A DNA stretch of 43,424 nucleotides from Candidatus Omnitrophota bacterium (GTDB taxonomy: Bacteria; Omnitrophota; Gorgyraeia; Tantalellales; Tantalellaceae), in contig JADHWG010000009.1 in assembly GCA_016783605.1 (NCBI GenBank), positions 1-43,424 of the forward strand. The letters are read 5' to 3'. Each line of letters begins with the position of its first letter. Within the stretch, counting starts at the first letter, position 1. The notes beneath the pieces are model-generated. The model ran no database searches and was not told where the DNA came from. It saw only the letters and a program-made list of their open reading frames with translations. The translations under genes and the position numbers were made by a program. Positions 17,901-25,598 of the stretch are shown here, piece after piece.

Positions 17901-20900
17901 TTAAGGATGGCGAGGTAATAGCGGTATATGATGAGGGTGGTAAAAGGATACATCCTTTTACGGAGAATTATATTTATGTCGATGCTGAAATCAAAAGTGG
18001 AAGAAGAGTTGGTGGAGAGTTTATCGGTACCGCTAATAACAAAAAAAAATTGAATTCAATTATATCAAAAAATACCGGCAAAAAGTTTGTTATAGAAAAG
18101 GTTAAGTTGGATCAAAAAGGTGGGTTGGAATTTTTCAAAAAAACTTGCTTTCGGGCATTGAAGGGGTATGAAAACGCTTATGTTACATTAGAATCAGAAA
18201 ACGGCAAGGTTATAAATCTTTATGATGAACAGGGAACATCATTATTTTTAAAAGATGAAAGCAAAGTTTATGTAAATGCGGAAATAATGAACGGTAAACG
18301 AATGGGAGGTGCATTTGTTGGCAGGGGGATTAACAGGAAACGTTTAGGTATACTCATCAACAGATATCCTGATTGTGTTGTAGAGGGGGTAAAGTTAGAC
18401 AATATTGGCAGTTTAAAACTTGATGGTAAATGTTACTGGAATGGATTGAAAGATTATGAAGGTGCTTTGATTACAATAGAGATAGCAAATGGAGAAGCAA
18501 TAGGCGCATATGATGAAAAAGGTAAACAAATATATCCGGCTAAAAGAAACATGGTTTATACTAATGCCGTTATTAAAGACGGGAAAAGGGTCGGCGGTGA
18601 ATTGGTGGATACGGCTATGACTGTAAACGGTTTGAACAGTGTTATTACAAGGTACCCGTATTGTATTGTAGAAAAGCTAAAACTTTCTAAGGAAGGTGGG
18701 TTAAGGCTTAACGGTAAATATTATTGGAAAAGCCTGTGTGAGCATAAAAACGCGATAGTAACAGCAAAAGTAGAAAATGGAGAGGTAATAGAGGTATATG
18801 ATGAAAAAGGAAAGCAAATATATCCGGCTAAGGAAAACATGGTTTATGTTAACGCAAGTATTAAAGACGGGAAAAGAGTGGGCGGTGAATTTATAAGTAG
18901 TCTCATGAATAAATCAGGTTTGAATAAGCTTATCCAAAAGTATCCCGACTGTATAGTAGACAAGTTAAGGGTTGATAGAAAAGGTGGGGTTTGTTTTAAC
19001 AATAAGTGGTATTGGCATGCGAAAAAAGGGTATGAAAATGCCTTTGTTACAGTGGAGATAGTGAATGGTGAACCGGTAGGCATATATGATGAACAAGGAA
19101 TCCAATTATTCGTGGAAAAAGAGGACCAGACGGCAAGGGGTATAAAAATTTATAATAAGCTGTGGGAGCAGGGGGATATAGAAAAACTTATGTCGCTTTT
19201 TGGAAGGGAAAGTTCTAATCGTATTCTTTTACGTTTTTTTGATTGTTTTACCCCTGAAAGTTTGCTTTATCTTTCAGAGCGGTTTCTGCATTCCTTACCA
19301 ATACGTCAGAAAAAAAGAATAATGAATAGAAAAAAATATGAAACAAATTCTGATAAAATTTTTGAGCAAATCGGCACAATAAAGATGTTCCAAGAAGAAA
19401 GAGAATGGACGGATCTTGAGATTCTTACGGATGAGCTGATAAAACTGGTCTATTCTCATGTTGCAAAAGATTACTTGTTTTTAGATAAATTAAAAAAACA
19501 GACTGCGTACAATGCTAAAGTCAGTTCTTTTTTAAAGAATGCCTATAGGAACACCATAAAACATTATGGACAACTGGGGGAATTTGTACCTGGCGGTATT
19601 CAAACAAGTACTCAACTCAAGTTTTATCAAAAGATGGGGATAAAATTTATTCTGGACAAAAAAAGAGTAATACTTGCGGATGAACCCGGGTTAGGGAAAA
19701 CAGTGCAAGCACTTGTTTCTGCTGTAAACGCTTATGGAGGAAGAGGCGCTAGAAAAGTACTTATCTTATGTCCGCGTATATCTAAAATTAATGTATGGGA
19801 AAAACAGATAAATGAGCATTTACGCGGAGAACAAGAAGTGATGATAATTAATAAGAGGAAAAGTTTGGATTCTTTGTATGGTAAGAATAAGGCAAAAAAG
19901 GCAAGGTTTATTATAGCTAATTGTGAGCTTATTAGAGGTCCCGGAGGCAAAAGGTTATTGGAAAACATAACAGATTTAGGAATAGATTTTCAAATTATTG
20001 ATGAAGCCCACAGAATGCGAAATGATTCTCAACTTGCAAAAGCAGTAATGGACTTGGATCCTGATAGTGATGTCCCTTATAAAGTCCTAATAACAGGAAC
20101 GCCTCTGGTAGGAAGGCGTCCTGCCAAGTTGTTTAATCTTTTCCACTTGCTGTATCCTGAAAGGTATTCAAATAAAAAGATGTTTAAGAAAAAGTGTGAT
20201 GGGAAGAATGGAGTTGTGTGGTTGAAGAATGAAATGAAATTTTTTGTGATACGACGATATTCCTCTGATGTTTTGATTAATTTGCCGGACTTGAACGTTG
20301 AGATAAGACCTGTAGACATGCCAAAAGAGCAGGCCGATTTATATCGTAAAATAGAAAAAAATATGATGCAGGATGAATATGTGCCGTTAGGTTTTCGGTT
20401 GGATTTATTGAAACGGGCGGCAACGGATACTCGACTTGTAAAAACCTTACTGTTTACTGATATCGAGACGGGGGAAAAGCAAGAGATGAAACCCGGGACG
20501 TATAGCATTGTTATAGGAGGGGTTCGTTATAGACTCAACATTAATGACAGTAAGAAAAAAATTGATATATCCTTATATCTCGAAAAAACAAACACAAAAG
20601 TTAGAAAACAAATGATTCATTATGGAGATACCACTATTCTGGGAGGGAAAAGATATAAAGTGGACGTAATAGAAAGACCTTCTTATTCGGCTAAATACGA
20701 TATGTTGGACGCTATTGTACAAGATGTCCTTAATGATAAACACGAGAAGCTGGTGATATTTACAAATATTGTAAAAGTGGTGCAAGATCTTAAACTGCGG
20801 TATGAAGGCAAAGGATATGAAGTGATGTGTATGCATGGAAAAGTTAGCACTGCCCAAAGGGAGAGCATAATAACGGAATTCAACAAATGCGAAAGGCCGA

Positions 20901-23557
20901 TAATCTTTATAAGCACTGCTCAAACCGGAGGTGAATCTATAGAATTATTTGGCGCTCATTATGGCGCGTCGCTGAATGAACCATGGACACACCAGGAGCG
21001 TGCGCAGAAGATTAGAAGACTATATCGGTTTGGACAAAAAGACGATGTTACTTTCTACATAATACAAGCACGAAGGACCATAGATGAAAGGATAGAAAGT
21101 ATTATAGCGCAAGGAGAGTTTTTAGAAAAAATTATTCTTGATGATCCTGACTGGACATACAACAGTCAAAGTGAAATAGCTGAAAAGATTTTAACGAAAA
21201 AAAAGGATTATGAAAAAGATCTTTTTGCTTTACAAGAGATTCAAAAAAAGACCAGATCTCAACAGAAAATGAACAGTAAAGAAGAAATTGAAGTGCCGTT
21301 TTTTGACAGTATAAAAAAAGGGTCCGAATTATTCATACAATACAAAGAAGGCGTATTCGAAAAAAGACTTCTGTTAGAGGACGGGACGGTAATAAAAGAG
21401 GCGAACATTTCTGAGATTTTAATAAATCTTGAAAAACTTTCTGATGATTCGAAGGAACTTTTAAAAGATTTTTTTATGCAAAGATTTGATTCAGAATGCC
21501 GAAAAAAGACAAAGGTTAAGGATATGATTTTGTGGTATGTTTGTACGGAATTGATCCCTGGATTTAAGGACATAGATTATCACGGAAGATTGGAATTAAT
21601 GATAGAGACAGGTACTTATGTGGTGCGAAAAATCATAGAGACTCATGATGTGGGGGAGGAGGAAATACGTGGTGAACTTGGAAATGTTTCCACGAAACTG
21701 TATGAGGACGCGATGTACTATCTGGATAGTGCTAACATATTGAAATTTTTTTCATACATAGGTCTGATACCTCAAACATATTATTATGAAGGAAAACTTC
21801 TTAAATATACTCCGCCTATCAAGGTATATTTCAGCCATGGGAACAAAGAGTATTCCGGTGAGAAAATCGTTCGCGGCGGCATACGGTATTATGATGAAAA
21901 AATAGTTGAGAATATAGCGCCTGAGTGGCGACGAAAAGAATCCGAAATTTCTTCCAGGATAACGGGGTTTAATCGGGATTCAGAAGGAACTAGAAAATTG
22001 AATCGTTCGGAAGAAATACGGTTAGCGCGCCAGTTAGAACTGGGAAACAAAGCGGCAGAGATTGTTTTGGTAGGGGCTTATTTAAGAGACGTTTTACCGG
22101 TCGCGAAAAAGCTAAAAAAAATGCTGTATTTCAGATTTGGATCCAAATTGGCAAACGCGGCGGAAATAGATGAAATCTGTGATGTTGGCAGAACTATACT
22201 GATGGATTTAGTGAAAAGATATGCTGAATTCGGAGCTTATGAAACTCAGCCGCTAAAAGACTATTTACAAAGCCGGCTTACCCCGAGAATGTATGGATGG
22301 GGATATAAAAGGATAAACGAAATTAAAGAGCTGACGGCTGACAACGGGGCATATGGAGGAAAGGATGATGAGGAGCCTACGCGAGTAGATCTGGAAAGGG
22401 AAGAAGCTGTAGCATCGGTTGCCGTAGCTGAAAAAGAAACTATGGATATTATGGAACAGTTACTTCAAACAAAAGGGTTTAATGATACAGAGATTCGCGT
22501 AATAGAATCATTTGTTTACGAAGGATACACAGAGCAGGAACTTATGGATTGGACAGATGAAAACAATTTCGGAGTGTTCGGAAAAGATGAGATTAAGGCA
22601 ATTATCAGCCGTTTCCAAAACTTCATAACGAATATGGGTAAAGCCCGGTTTAAAGATATATTGGAAAATGGTCTTGGATCAGATTTTGAGATAAAAAAGG
22701 ATCAAGTTTACAGCAAACAAAAACATATTAGTGATAAAAATCATGATGTTTTTTCTGTATTAAAAACTGGTTTGATGAATATGTCTTGTAAACATTCCAT
22801 AGATATCGTAGTAGACTTATCCTTAATGCCCGAGGGAGCATCGGACGCATTACACAAAAGCATTGATACCTGGGCGCATCTTATTTTATTATGCAAAGAT
22901 TTTGACAACGTAGATTTTATTTTTGAAGACACAGCCACTTTTGTTGAAGGAAAGGAATTGCCGTCTCATTTAGACGCCAAAGGAGGAACAGCAAAAAAAA
23001 GGATGGTATTAGAATCCCTAAGATCCGCGATACGGGATAAAGCAATATTTTTTGGAGAAGATAATGGAAGAGAAGAACTTATAGCAAATCGCGTTAGAGG
23101 ATGTCAAAACCGAGAGAGAAAAGAGACAAAAACAACTATTGAAATACCTATAATTTCTATAGAACTTGCGGAATGGATGAGGGATGAAGACATAAAATTA
23201 GAAGACAGGCAGTATCCGGTAGTAATGGAAACAGGCTTTTTAGGTTATGAGGATGGGATCGCAATAGGAGATTTTGAGTCCGCGTTAATGATCGGTTTGG
23301 CTAAAGCTTGTTTAGTGATAGCTAAAAATAAGAAACAAAGAATCCTCATCAAACTTGATGGTCTATATAGAGCGATTAGGCGAGAGGAAAATCACATAAT
23401 ACTTACTGATGAGCTTCTTGAATACATGATAGACGCAAGTTCAAGACACAGGTTAAATCGAGCCATAGATTTTTGCATACCGCCGATTACTTGTATGCCG
23501 GTTGATCAGATACAATATTCTCATGAGAACGCGCGAGAATTTCAGCTTAACATGTAA
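14924..23557 (+). CDS. Giant chimeric protein: 13 tandem repeats, SNF2-type ATPase, sigma-70-like segment
   Basis: 2,877 residues, signal-peptide-like at 1-30 (MKKRRYNPILMIAKC...SQTAVS). Residues 153-1402 are 13 tandem repeats of 96 residues (one of 98), starting V/IY-x-NA and ending YPAxEN. After a helical linker, a SNF2/SF2 helicase core spans about 1560-2090: Walker A GLGKT (K1592), DEAH (1693-1696), ITGTPL, and ISTAQTGG followed by RRLYRFGQK (R2035, motif VI). A small beta-rich insert sits at about 1844-1922. Residues about 2359-2575 resemble sigma-70 regions 1.2-2 and 4 in degenerate form. The C-terminal 250 residues may match the end of the 806-residue protein at 35605-38025. ATP-driven DNA translocation or remodelling is plausible, but a signal peptide on such a protein is odd. 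The gene is visibly more AT-rich than its neighbours, suggesting different history. Function unknown; all helicase motifs are intact. Confidence 0.9.
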   Translation: MKKRRYNPILMIAKCVTMMVFFSFSQTAVSWPESCSGISSRNTVLQAQGILQENRVLVELELIKMMALKNYTFSEINAALDECYHEKGTKRSLLHMTQIPKINGNSMQIEVKFLRGTKKGRTIRLVLPCKDLKRVENGQNNVKSETRNEDYLVHIGAEIKDGKRIGGELISVGGNRKTLYTLIMEYPDCVIEKMRLNSEGGFSFNKENYWTVMAGYKNALVLVEVIKGRTMRVYDEKGNRLYPPEKNLVYINAEITDGKRIGGELIGSAFTTAELNKIIAEHSHCVVERIKLGINGRFGFNNKVYWQTMAGYKNVLVTVEVINGQAVGVYDTRGLKLYPASENLLFVGGRIKDGKRVGGEFVSGTLHKLELNKMIKANPDCIIEKVRLTKQGGLKINKICYWQTMPGYENALVTIVIAQGRVKDVYGPRGACIYPLSENFVYVNSQIKEGKRVGGKFVESRSNKDSLNWLVKKYPSCIIEKVILNKKGGLLLNRKSYWYSMPGYENAPVTIEMAEADVKKVYDKKGIQIYPFNKNHVYINAKIKNGRRSGGELTRTAGSRKMLNKLIEKYPDCVIEKVKLDCDGGLTFNKQCYWSMLKFYENAFVMVKVVNAWVMEVYDEGGIQLYPFCENQIYMNAIIRNGTKVGGIFIGIASDEKQLIRLINEYPDCVITKVKLNGRGGFEFNGKTYWKEMPGHENSFVTIGFKKGEITGIYDEQRSRLYPAKKSQIYTNAEIKNGKRIGGNFVGEVGNQKELKRMCNIYSDCVIENWQLGIYGRFRINKELLWHRKKGYENAKLTVAIVEGKVTRVYDKQGGLVYPFEKNCVFTGAIIRRGKKVNGEFVGSAENAEELGKMVKKYPNSIIEKVSLDSKGGFEFNGKTYWKEMKGYENVLVTIEIVNGNVTSVHNEQCVCLYPADENLFFVNATIEHGKMISGEFIAKGKSKRECCKLIAEYPNCVVSKKRLNPKGGLIFNRKIYWQGMKGYENSLVLVEVKDGEVIAVYDEGGKRIHPFTENYIYVDAEIKSGRRVGGEFIGTANNKKKLNSIISKNTGKKFVIEKVKLDQKGGLEFFKKTCFRALKGYENAYVTLESENGKVINLYDEQGTSLFLKDESKVYVNAEIMNGKRMGGAFVGRGINRKRLGILINRYPDCVVEGVKLDNIGSLKLDGKCYWNGLKDYEGALITIEIANGEAIGAYDEKGKQIYPAKRNMVYTNAVIKDGKRVGGELVDTAMTVNGLNSVITRYPYCIVEKLKLSKEGGLRLNGKYYWKSLCEHKNAIVTAKVENGEVIEVYDEKGKQIYPAKENMVYVNASIKDGKRVGGEFISSLMNKSGLNKLIQKYPDCIVDKLRVDRKGGVCFNNKWYWHAKKGYENAFVTVEIVNGEPVGIYDEQGIQLFVEKEDQTARGIKIYNKLWEQGDIEKLMSLFGRESSNRILLRFFDCFTPESLLYLSERFLHSLPIRQKKRIMNRKKYETNSDKIFEQIGTIKMFQEEREWTDLEILTDELIKLVYSHVAKDYLFLDKLKKQTAYNAKVSSFLKNAYRNTIKHYGQLGEFVPGGIQTSTQLKFYQKMGIKFILDKKRVILADEPGLGKTVQALVSAVNAYGGRGARKVLILCPRISKINVWEKQINEHLRGEQEVMIINKRKSLDSLYGKNKAKKARFIIANCELIRGPGGKRLLENITDLGIDFQIIDEAHRMRNDSQLAKAVMDLDPDSDVPYKVLITGTPLVGRRPAKLFNLFHLLYPERYSNKKMFKKKCDGKNGVVWLKNEMKFFVIRRYSSDVLINLPDLNVEIRPVDMPKEQADLYRKIEKNMMQDEYVPLGFRLDLLKRAATDTRLVKTLLFTDIETGEKQEMKPGTYSIVIGGVRYRLNINDSKKKIDISLYLEKTNTKVRKQMIHYGDTTILGGKRYKVDVIERPSYSAKYDMLDAIVQDVLNDKHEKLVIFTNIVKVVQDLKLRYEGKGYEVMCMHGKVSTAQRESIITEFNKCERPIIFISTAQTGGESIELFGAHYGASLNEPWTHQERAQKIRRLYRFGQKDDVTFYIIQARRTIDERIESIIAQGEFLEKIILDDPDWTYNSQSEIAEKILTKKKDYEKDLFALQEIQKKTRSQQKMNSKEEIEVPFFDSIKKGSELFIQYKEGVFEKRLLLEDGTVIKEANISEILINLEKLSDDSKELLKDFFMQRFDSECRKKTKVKDMILWYVCTELIPGFKDIDYHGRLELMIETGTYVVRKIIETHDVGEEEIRGELGNVSTKLYEDAMYYLDSANILKFFSYIGLIPQTYYYEGKLLKYTPPIKVYFSHGNKEYSGEKIVRGGIRYYDEKIVENIAPEWRRKESEISSRITGFNRDSEGTRKLNRSEEIRLARQLELGNKAAEIVLVGAYLRDVLPVAKKLKKMLYFRFGSKLANAAEIDEICDVGRTILMDLVKRYAEFGAYETQPLKDYLQSRLTPRMYGWGYKRINEIKELTADNGAYGGKDDEEPTRVDLEREEAVASVAVAEKETMDIMEQLLQTKGFNDTEIRVIESFVYEGYTEQELMDWTDENNFGVFGKDEIKAIISRFQNFITNMGKARFKDILENGLGSDFEIKKDQVYSKQKHISDKNHDVFSVLKTGLMNMSCKHSIDIVVDLSLMPEGASDALHKSIDTWAHLILLCKDFDNVDFIFEDTATFVEGKELPSHLDAKGGTAKKRMVLESLRSAIRDKAIFFGEDNGREELIANRVRGCQNRERKETKTTIEIPIISIELAEWMRDEDIKLEDRQYPVVMETGFLGYEDGIAIGDFESALMIGLAKACLVIAKNKKQRILIKLDGLYRAIRREENHIILTDELLEYMIDASSRHRLNRAIDFCIPPITCMPVDQIQYSHENAREFQLNM
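15380..19129 (+). repeat. Thirteen tandem 288-bp coding repeats in the giant gene
   Basis: Twelve units encode 96 residues and the tenth encodes 98 (two-residue insertion before FVIEKVKL). The shared pattern is NAxIKDGKRVGGEF, then a helix ending YPDCVIEKVKL, then GGLxFNGKxYW, GYENxLVTVEIxNGEV and VYDExGxxIYP. Divergence is high at both protein and DNA level, except that units 6 and 8 share almost the same FEFNGKTYWKEM stretch and units 11-13 share KxIYPAKxNM. That points to old amplification with some later local exchange. Confidence 0.93.
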
Positions 23558-23565
23558 ATTGTTAC

Positions 23566-23614
23566 CCCCCACCGGTAACCTCGTAGGTTCAACCTACGAG
23601 GTTACCGGCGGGGG
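23566..23614. repeat. Family A inverted repeat abutting the gcvT promoter
   Basis: Arms of 24 bp with one mismatch surround a one-base loop at 23590. The outer arm, CCCCCACCGGTA on the left, is locus-specific. The last base is immediately before the TTGACA of the gcvT promoter. It could terminate the giant gene's transcript, whose stop codon is only 9 bp upstream. Confidence 0.88.
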
Positions 23615-23642
23615 TTGACAATGGGGGGATTTGTTTTATAAT
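23615..23642 (+). promoter_or_regulatory. Consensus promoter of the glycine cleavage operon
   Basis: TTGACA (23615-23620) and TATAAT (23637-23642) are both perfect sigma-70 hexamers at 16-bp spacing. Transcription should start near 23649, giving a leader of about 208 nt before gcvT. A perfect promoter ahead of a long structured leader suggests control after initiation. Confidence 0.85.
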
Positions 23643-23648
23643 GGAGAC

Positions 23649-23856
23649 TGGTGCGACTGGCGTTTTGGTTTGTTTGCATCCAGGATTTTCACTGGATACA
23701 AAGCAGATCATGCCGCGTTTTTTTTGCGGAGTAGCAGGTAACTACGGGGGAGCTAAAGAGGCAAAAATCGAACGCCTGGGTTTTTGCGAAACGGGTTTTG
23801 ACGCGTCAGGAAAATATTTTGACGCGCATCAATAGAAACTGTTCGCGGATGCTCCC
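23649..23856 (+). promoter_or_regulatory. Structured 5' leader of gcvT, candidate riboswitch
   Basis: About 208 nt between promoter and gcvT hold at least five stems: ATCCAG 23678-23683 with CTGGAT 23692-23697; CCGC 23713-23716 with GCGG 23726-23729; GTAG 23731-23734 with CTAC 23742-23745; GCAAAAA 23761-23767 with TTTTTGC 23781-23787; CGCGTCA 23802-23808 with TGACGCG 23820-23826. GGGAGC at 23748-23753 can also pair with GCTCCC at 23851-23856, directly before the gcvT start codon. A glycine or tetrahydrofolate riboswitch would fit the operon, but I could not align either consensus; AGGCAAAAA near 23759 only loosely recalls the glycine aptamer. No canonical ribosome site precedes ATG 23857. Confidence 0.55.
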
Positions 23857-24954
23857 ATGACTATAGCAAAAAACGATCTAAAACGTACCCCGCTCTACAA
23901 CAAACATCTCGCGCTGGGCGCGAAAATGGTTCCCTTTTCCGGATGGGAGATGCCTCTTCAATATACGGGTATAATCGACGAACATATTCATACGAGAACC
24001 AAAGCCGGCCTTTTTGACGTCAGTCATATGGGGGAATTCTTTCTAAGTGGTTCGTCCGCGTCGAGTGAGCTTGATAAATTGGTAACGTGTCGTGTCGATG
24101 ATATGCTTCCGGGAAAATGCCGTTACGGATTTTTGCTTAACGAAAACGGCGGGATCATAGACGACCTTATCGTATTTAAAATTTCACAAAAAGAATTTAA
24201 ATTGGTGGTGAACGCCGGAACTTCGGAAAAAGCCAAAGAATGGATCCTTGATCGCGTTTCTTCAAAAGATATATTTCGTGACGAATCGAAAAATATCGTA
24301 AAACTGGATCTGCAGGGACCGTTATCCGCCAAAGTGATAAATGAGCTTATCGGGACATCTGTCACGGATGATCTCAAAAGATATTGGTTTAAACACATCG
24401 ATTTGGTCGGCGAGCGGGTTTTGTTTTCACGAACGGGATATACGGGAGAGTTGGGTTATGAGTTATTCTTTCCGGTGAGCGCCGCGGAGAAACTTTGGGA
24501 CGCGCTTTTGAGTGCTAAAGAAGTTAAACCGATCGGTCTCGGCGCGCGGGATACTTTGCGGCTGGAAATGGGATACGCGCTGTATGGTAGCGATATAGAC
24601 GAAAACCATACCCCGCTTGAATCAAACCTTAATAAATTTGTGTTCATGGAGAAAGATTTCATCGGCAAACCTGCCTTACTGAGACAAAAAGAAAACGGTC
24701 TTAAGCGTATTTTAAAAGGATTTATTGCCGACGGAAGGCGAAGCGCGCGATGTGGCTTCAAAGTTTTGTCTCCCGAAGGTGAGCGAATCGGAGAAGTTAC
24801 GAGTGCCGCGTTTTCCCCGTGCCTAAAAAAGGGGATAGGACTTTGCTACATAAAAAAAGAGTTCGCCGTCGAAGGCCGTCAAATTATATTAACCGACGGT
24901 AAAACTGAAATTAAAGCAACTATAGAAAGTACCCCGTTCTATAAGCAAGGGTAA
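23857..24954 (+). CDS. gcvT: Glycine cleavage system T protein (aminomethyltransferase)
   Basis: The 365-residue protein transfers the methylene group from aminomethyl-lipoyl-GcvH to tetrahydrofolate and releases ammonia. Typical stretches are KMVPFSGWEMPLQY near residue 23, GLFDVSHMGE near 49, YTGELGYELF near 193, LGARDTLRLEMGYALYG near 227, and the C-terminal barrel with GEVTSAAFSPCLKKGIGL. Length is normal. It starts the gcv gene group, which lacks only the L protein (dihydrolipoyl dehydrogenase). The start at 23857 lacks a clear Shine-Dalgarno sequence and can be paired with an upstream GGGAGC, so translation may be controlled by leader structure. A 261-bp repeat-rich gap separates it from gcvH. 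Confidence 0.97.
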   Translation: MTIAKNDLKRTPLYNKHLALGAKMVPFSGWEMPLQYTGIIDEHIHTRTKAGLFDVSHMGEFFLSGSSASSELDKLVTCRVDDMLPGKCRYGFLLNENGGIIDDLIVFKISQKEFKLVVNAGTSEKAKEWILDRVSSKDIFRDESKNIVKLDLQGPLSAKVINELIGTSVTDDLKRYWFKHIDLVGERVLFSRTGYTGELGYELFFPVSAAEKLWDALLSAKEVKPIGLGARDTLRLEMGYALYGSDIDENHTPLESNLNKFVFMEKDFIGKPALLRQKENGLKRILKGFIADGRRSARCGFKVLSPEGERIGEVTSAAFSPCLKKGIGLCYIKKEFAVEGRQIILTDGKTEIKATIESTPFYKQG

Positions 24955-25026
24955 CCGGCTAAATGATTACTTCGTAGGGAATAGGCACGCCTGTTCCATT
25001 ATACGTTTTGTATTTTGAATTTTGTC

Positions 25027-25196
25027 ATCCCCGCTTAAAGCATGCGGGGACAAGTTTGTCATTATGGGACTGTCGCAAAATACCCCAAAATGTCATCCTC
25101 GCGAACGCGGGGATCTGTAACCTATTGTGTTTCTTGGACTTATAGATCCCCGCGTTCGCGAGGATGACAGAAAAAGGTGTTTTGCGACAGACCCAT
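25027..25196. repeat. Long inverted repeat (family G with GGATGACA arms) between gcvT and gcvH
   Basis: ATGGGACTGTCGCAAAATAC starts at 25064, and its near-complement ends at 25196 (reading GTGTTTTGCGACAGACCCAT). Inside, 25091-25116 and 25144-25169 are complementary over 26 bp (TGTCATCCTCGCGAACGCGG and beyond). A small related hairpin with CCCCGC and GCGGGG lies at 25029-25050. The element ends 19 bp before the gcvH start. Confidence 0.88.
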
Positions 25197-25215
25197 TGTA
25201 ACAAGGGGGTTATTA

Positions 25216-25593
25216 ATGATACCGCGGGAACTTAAATATACAAAAGAGCATGAATGGGTTAAAATTGATGGAAAGGAAGCGGTTTTTGGTATTACTGAAC
25301 ACGCGCAGTCGGAACTCGGAGACATAACATTCGTGGAACTGCCGAGTAAAGGAAGTGACGTAAAAAAAACGGATGTTTTAGGAACAATAGAATCCGTGAA
25401 AGCCGCCAGTGAAATTTACGCGCCTTTGTCCGGAAAGATCTCGGAAGTGAACGAGCTCTTATCCGACAAACCCGAAACCATAAATTTTTCGCCTTACGCG
25501 GACGGTTGGATATGTAAAATAAATACAAATGATGAATCTGAAATAGAAACTCTTATGGATGCCGCCTCGTATGAAAAATATGTAAAGGAGTAA
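25216..25593 (+). CDS. gcvH: Glycine cleavage system H protein
   Basis: The 125-residue lipoyl carrier shuttles the aminomethyl intermediate from GcvPA/PB to GcvT. The lipoylated lysine is K62 in [17 protein letters not shown] near residue 12 and the C-terminal [10 protein letters not shown] are also typical. A run of G (25205-25209) provides a ribosome site for ATG 25216; an in-frame start at 25177 falls in repeat sequence and was rejected. It lies 5 bp ahead of gcvPA. A large inverted repeat immediately upstream may reduce read-through from gcvT. Confidence 0.97.
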   Translation: MIPRELKYTKEHEWVKIDGKEAVFGITEHAQSELGDITFVELPSKGSDVKKTDVLGTIESVKAASEIYAPLSGKISEVNELLSDKPETINFSPYADGWICKINTNDESEIETLMDAASYEKYVKE

Positions 25594-25598
25594 GAATA

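Noticed and set aside
15380-19129. Possible MORN or other known short-repeat family
   Set aside because: The period is 96 residues and the YxG-x-GxxNGxG MORN signature is missing; the GG-x-FNGKxYW/VYD pattern fits a barrel-type unit better.
23641-23835. 64-codon open frame between the gcvT promoter and gcvT
   Set aside because: It starts within the -10 region and has no ribosome site; the sequence is better explained as a structured RNA leader.
23649-23856. Glycine riboswitch
   Set aside because: Only AGGCAAAAA and GGGGGAGCTAA loosely recall the glycine aptamer; the ordered conserved blocks and tandem layout could not be found, so it is recorded as a leader of unknown class.
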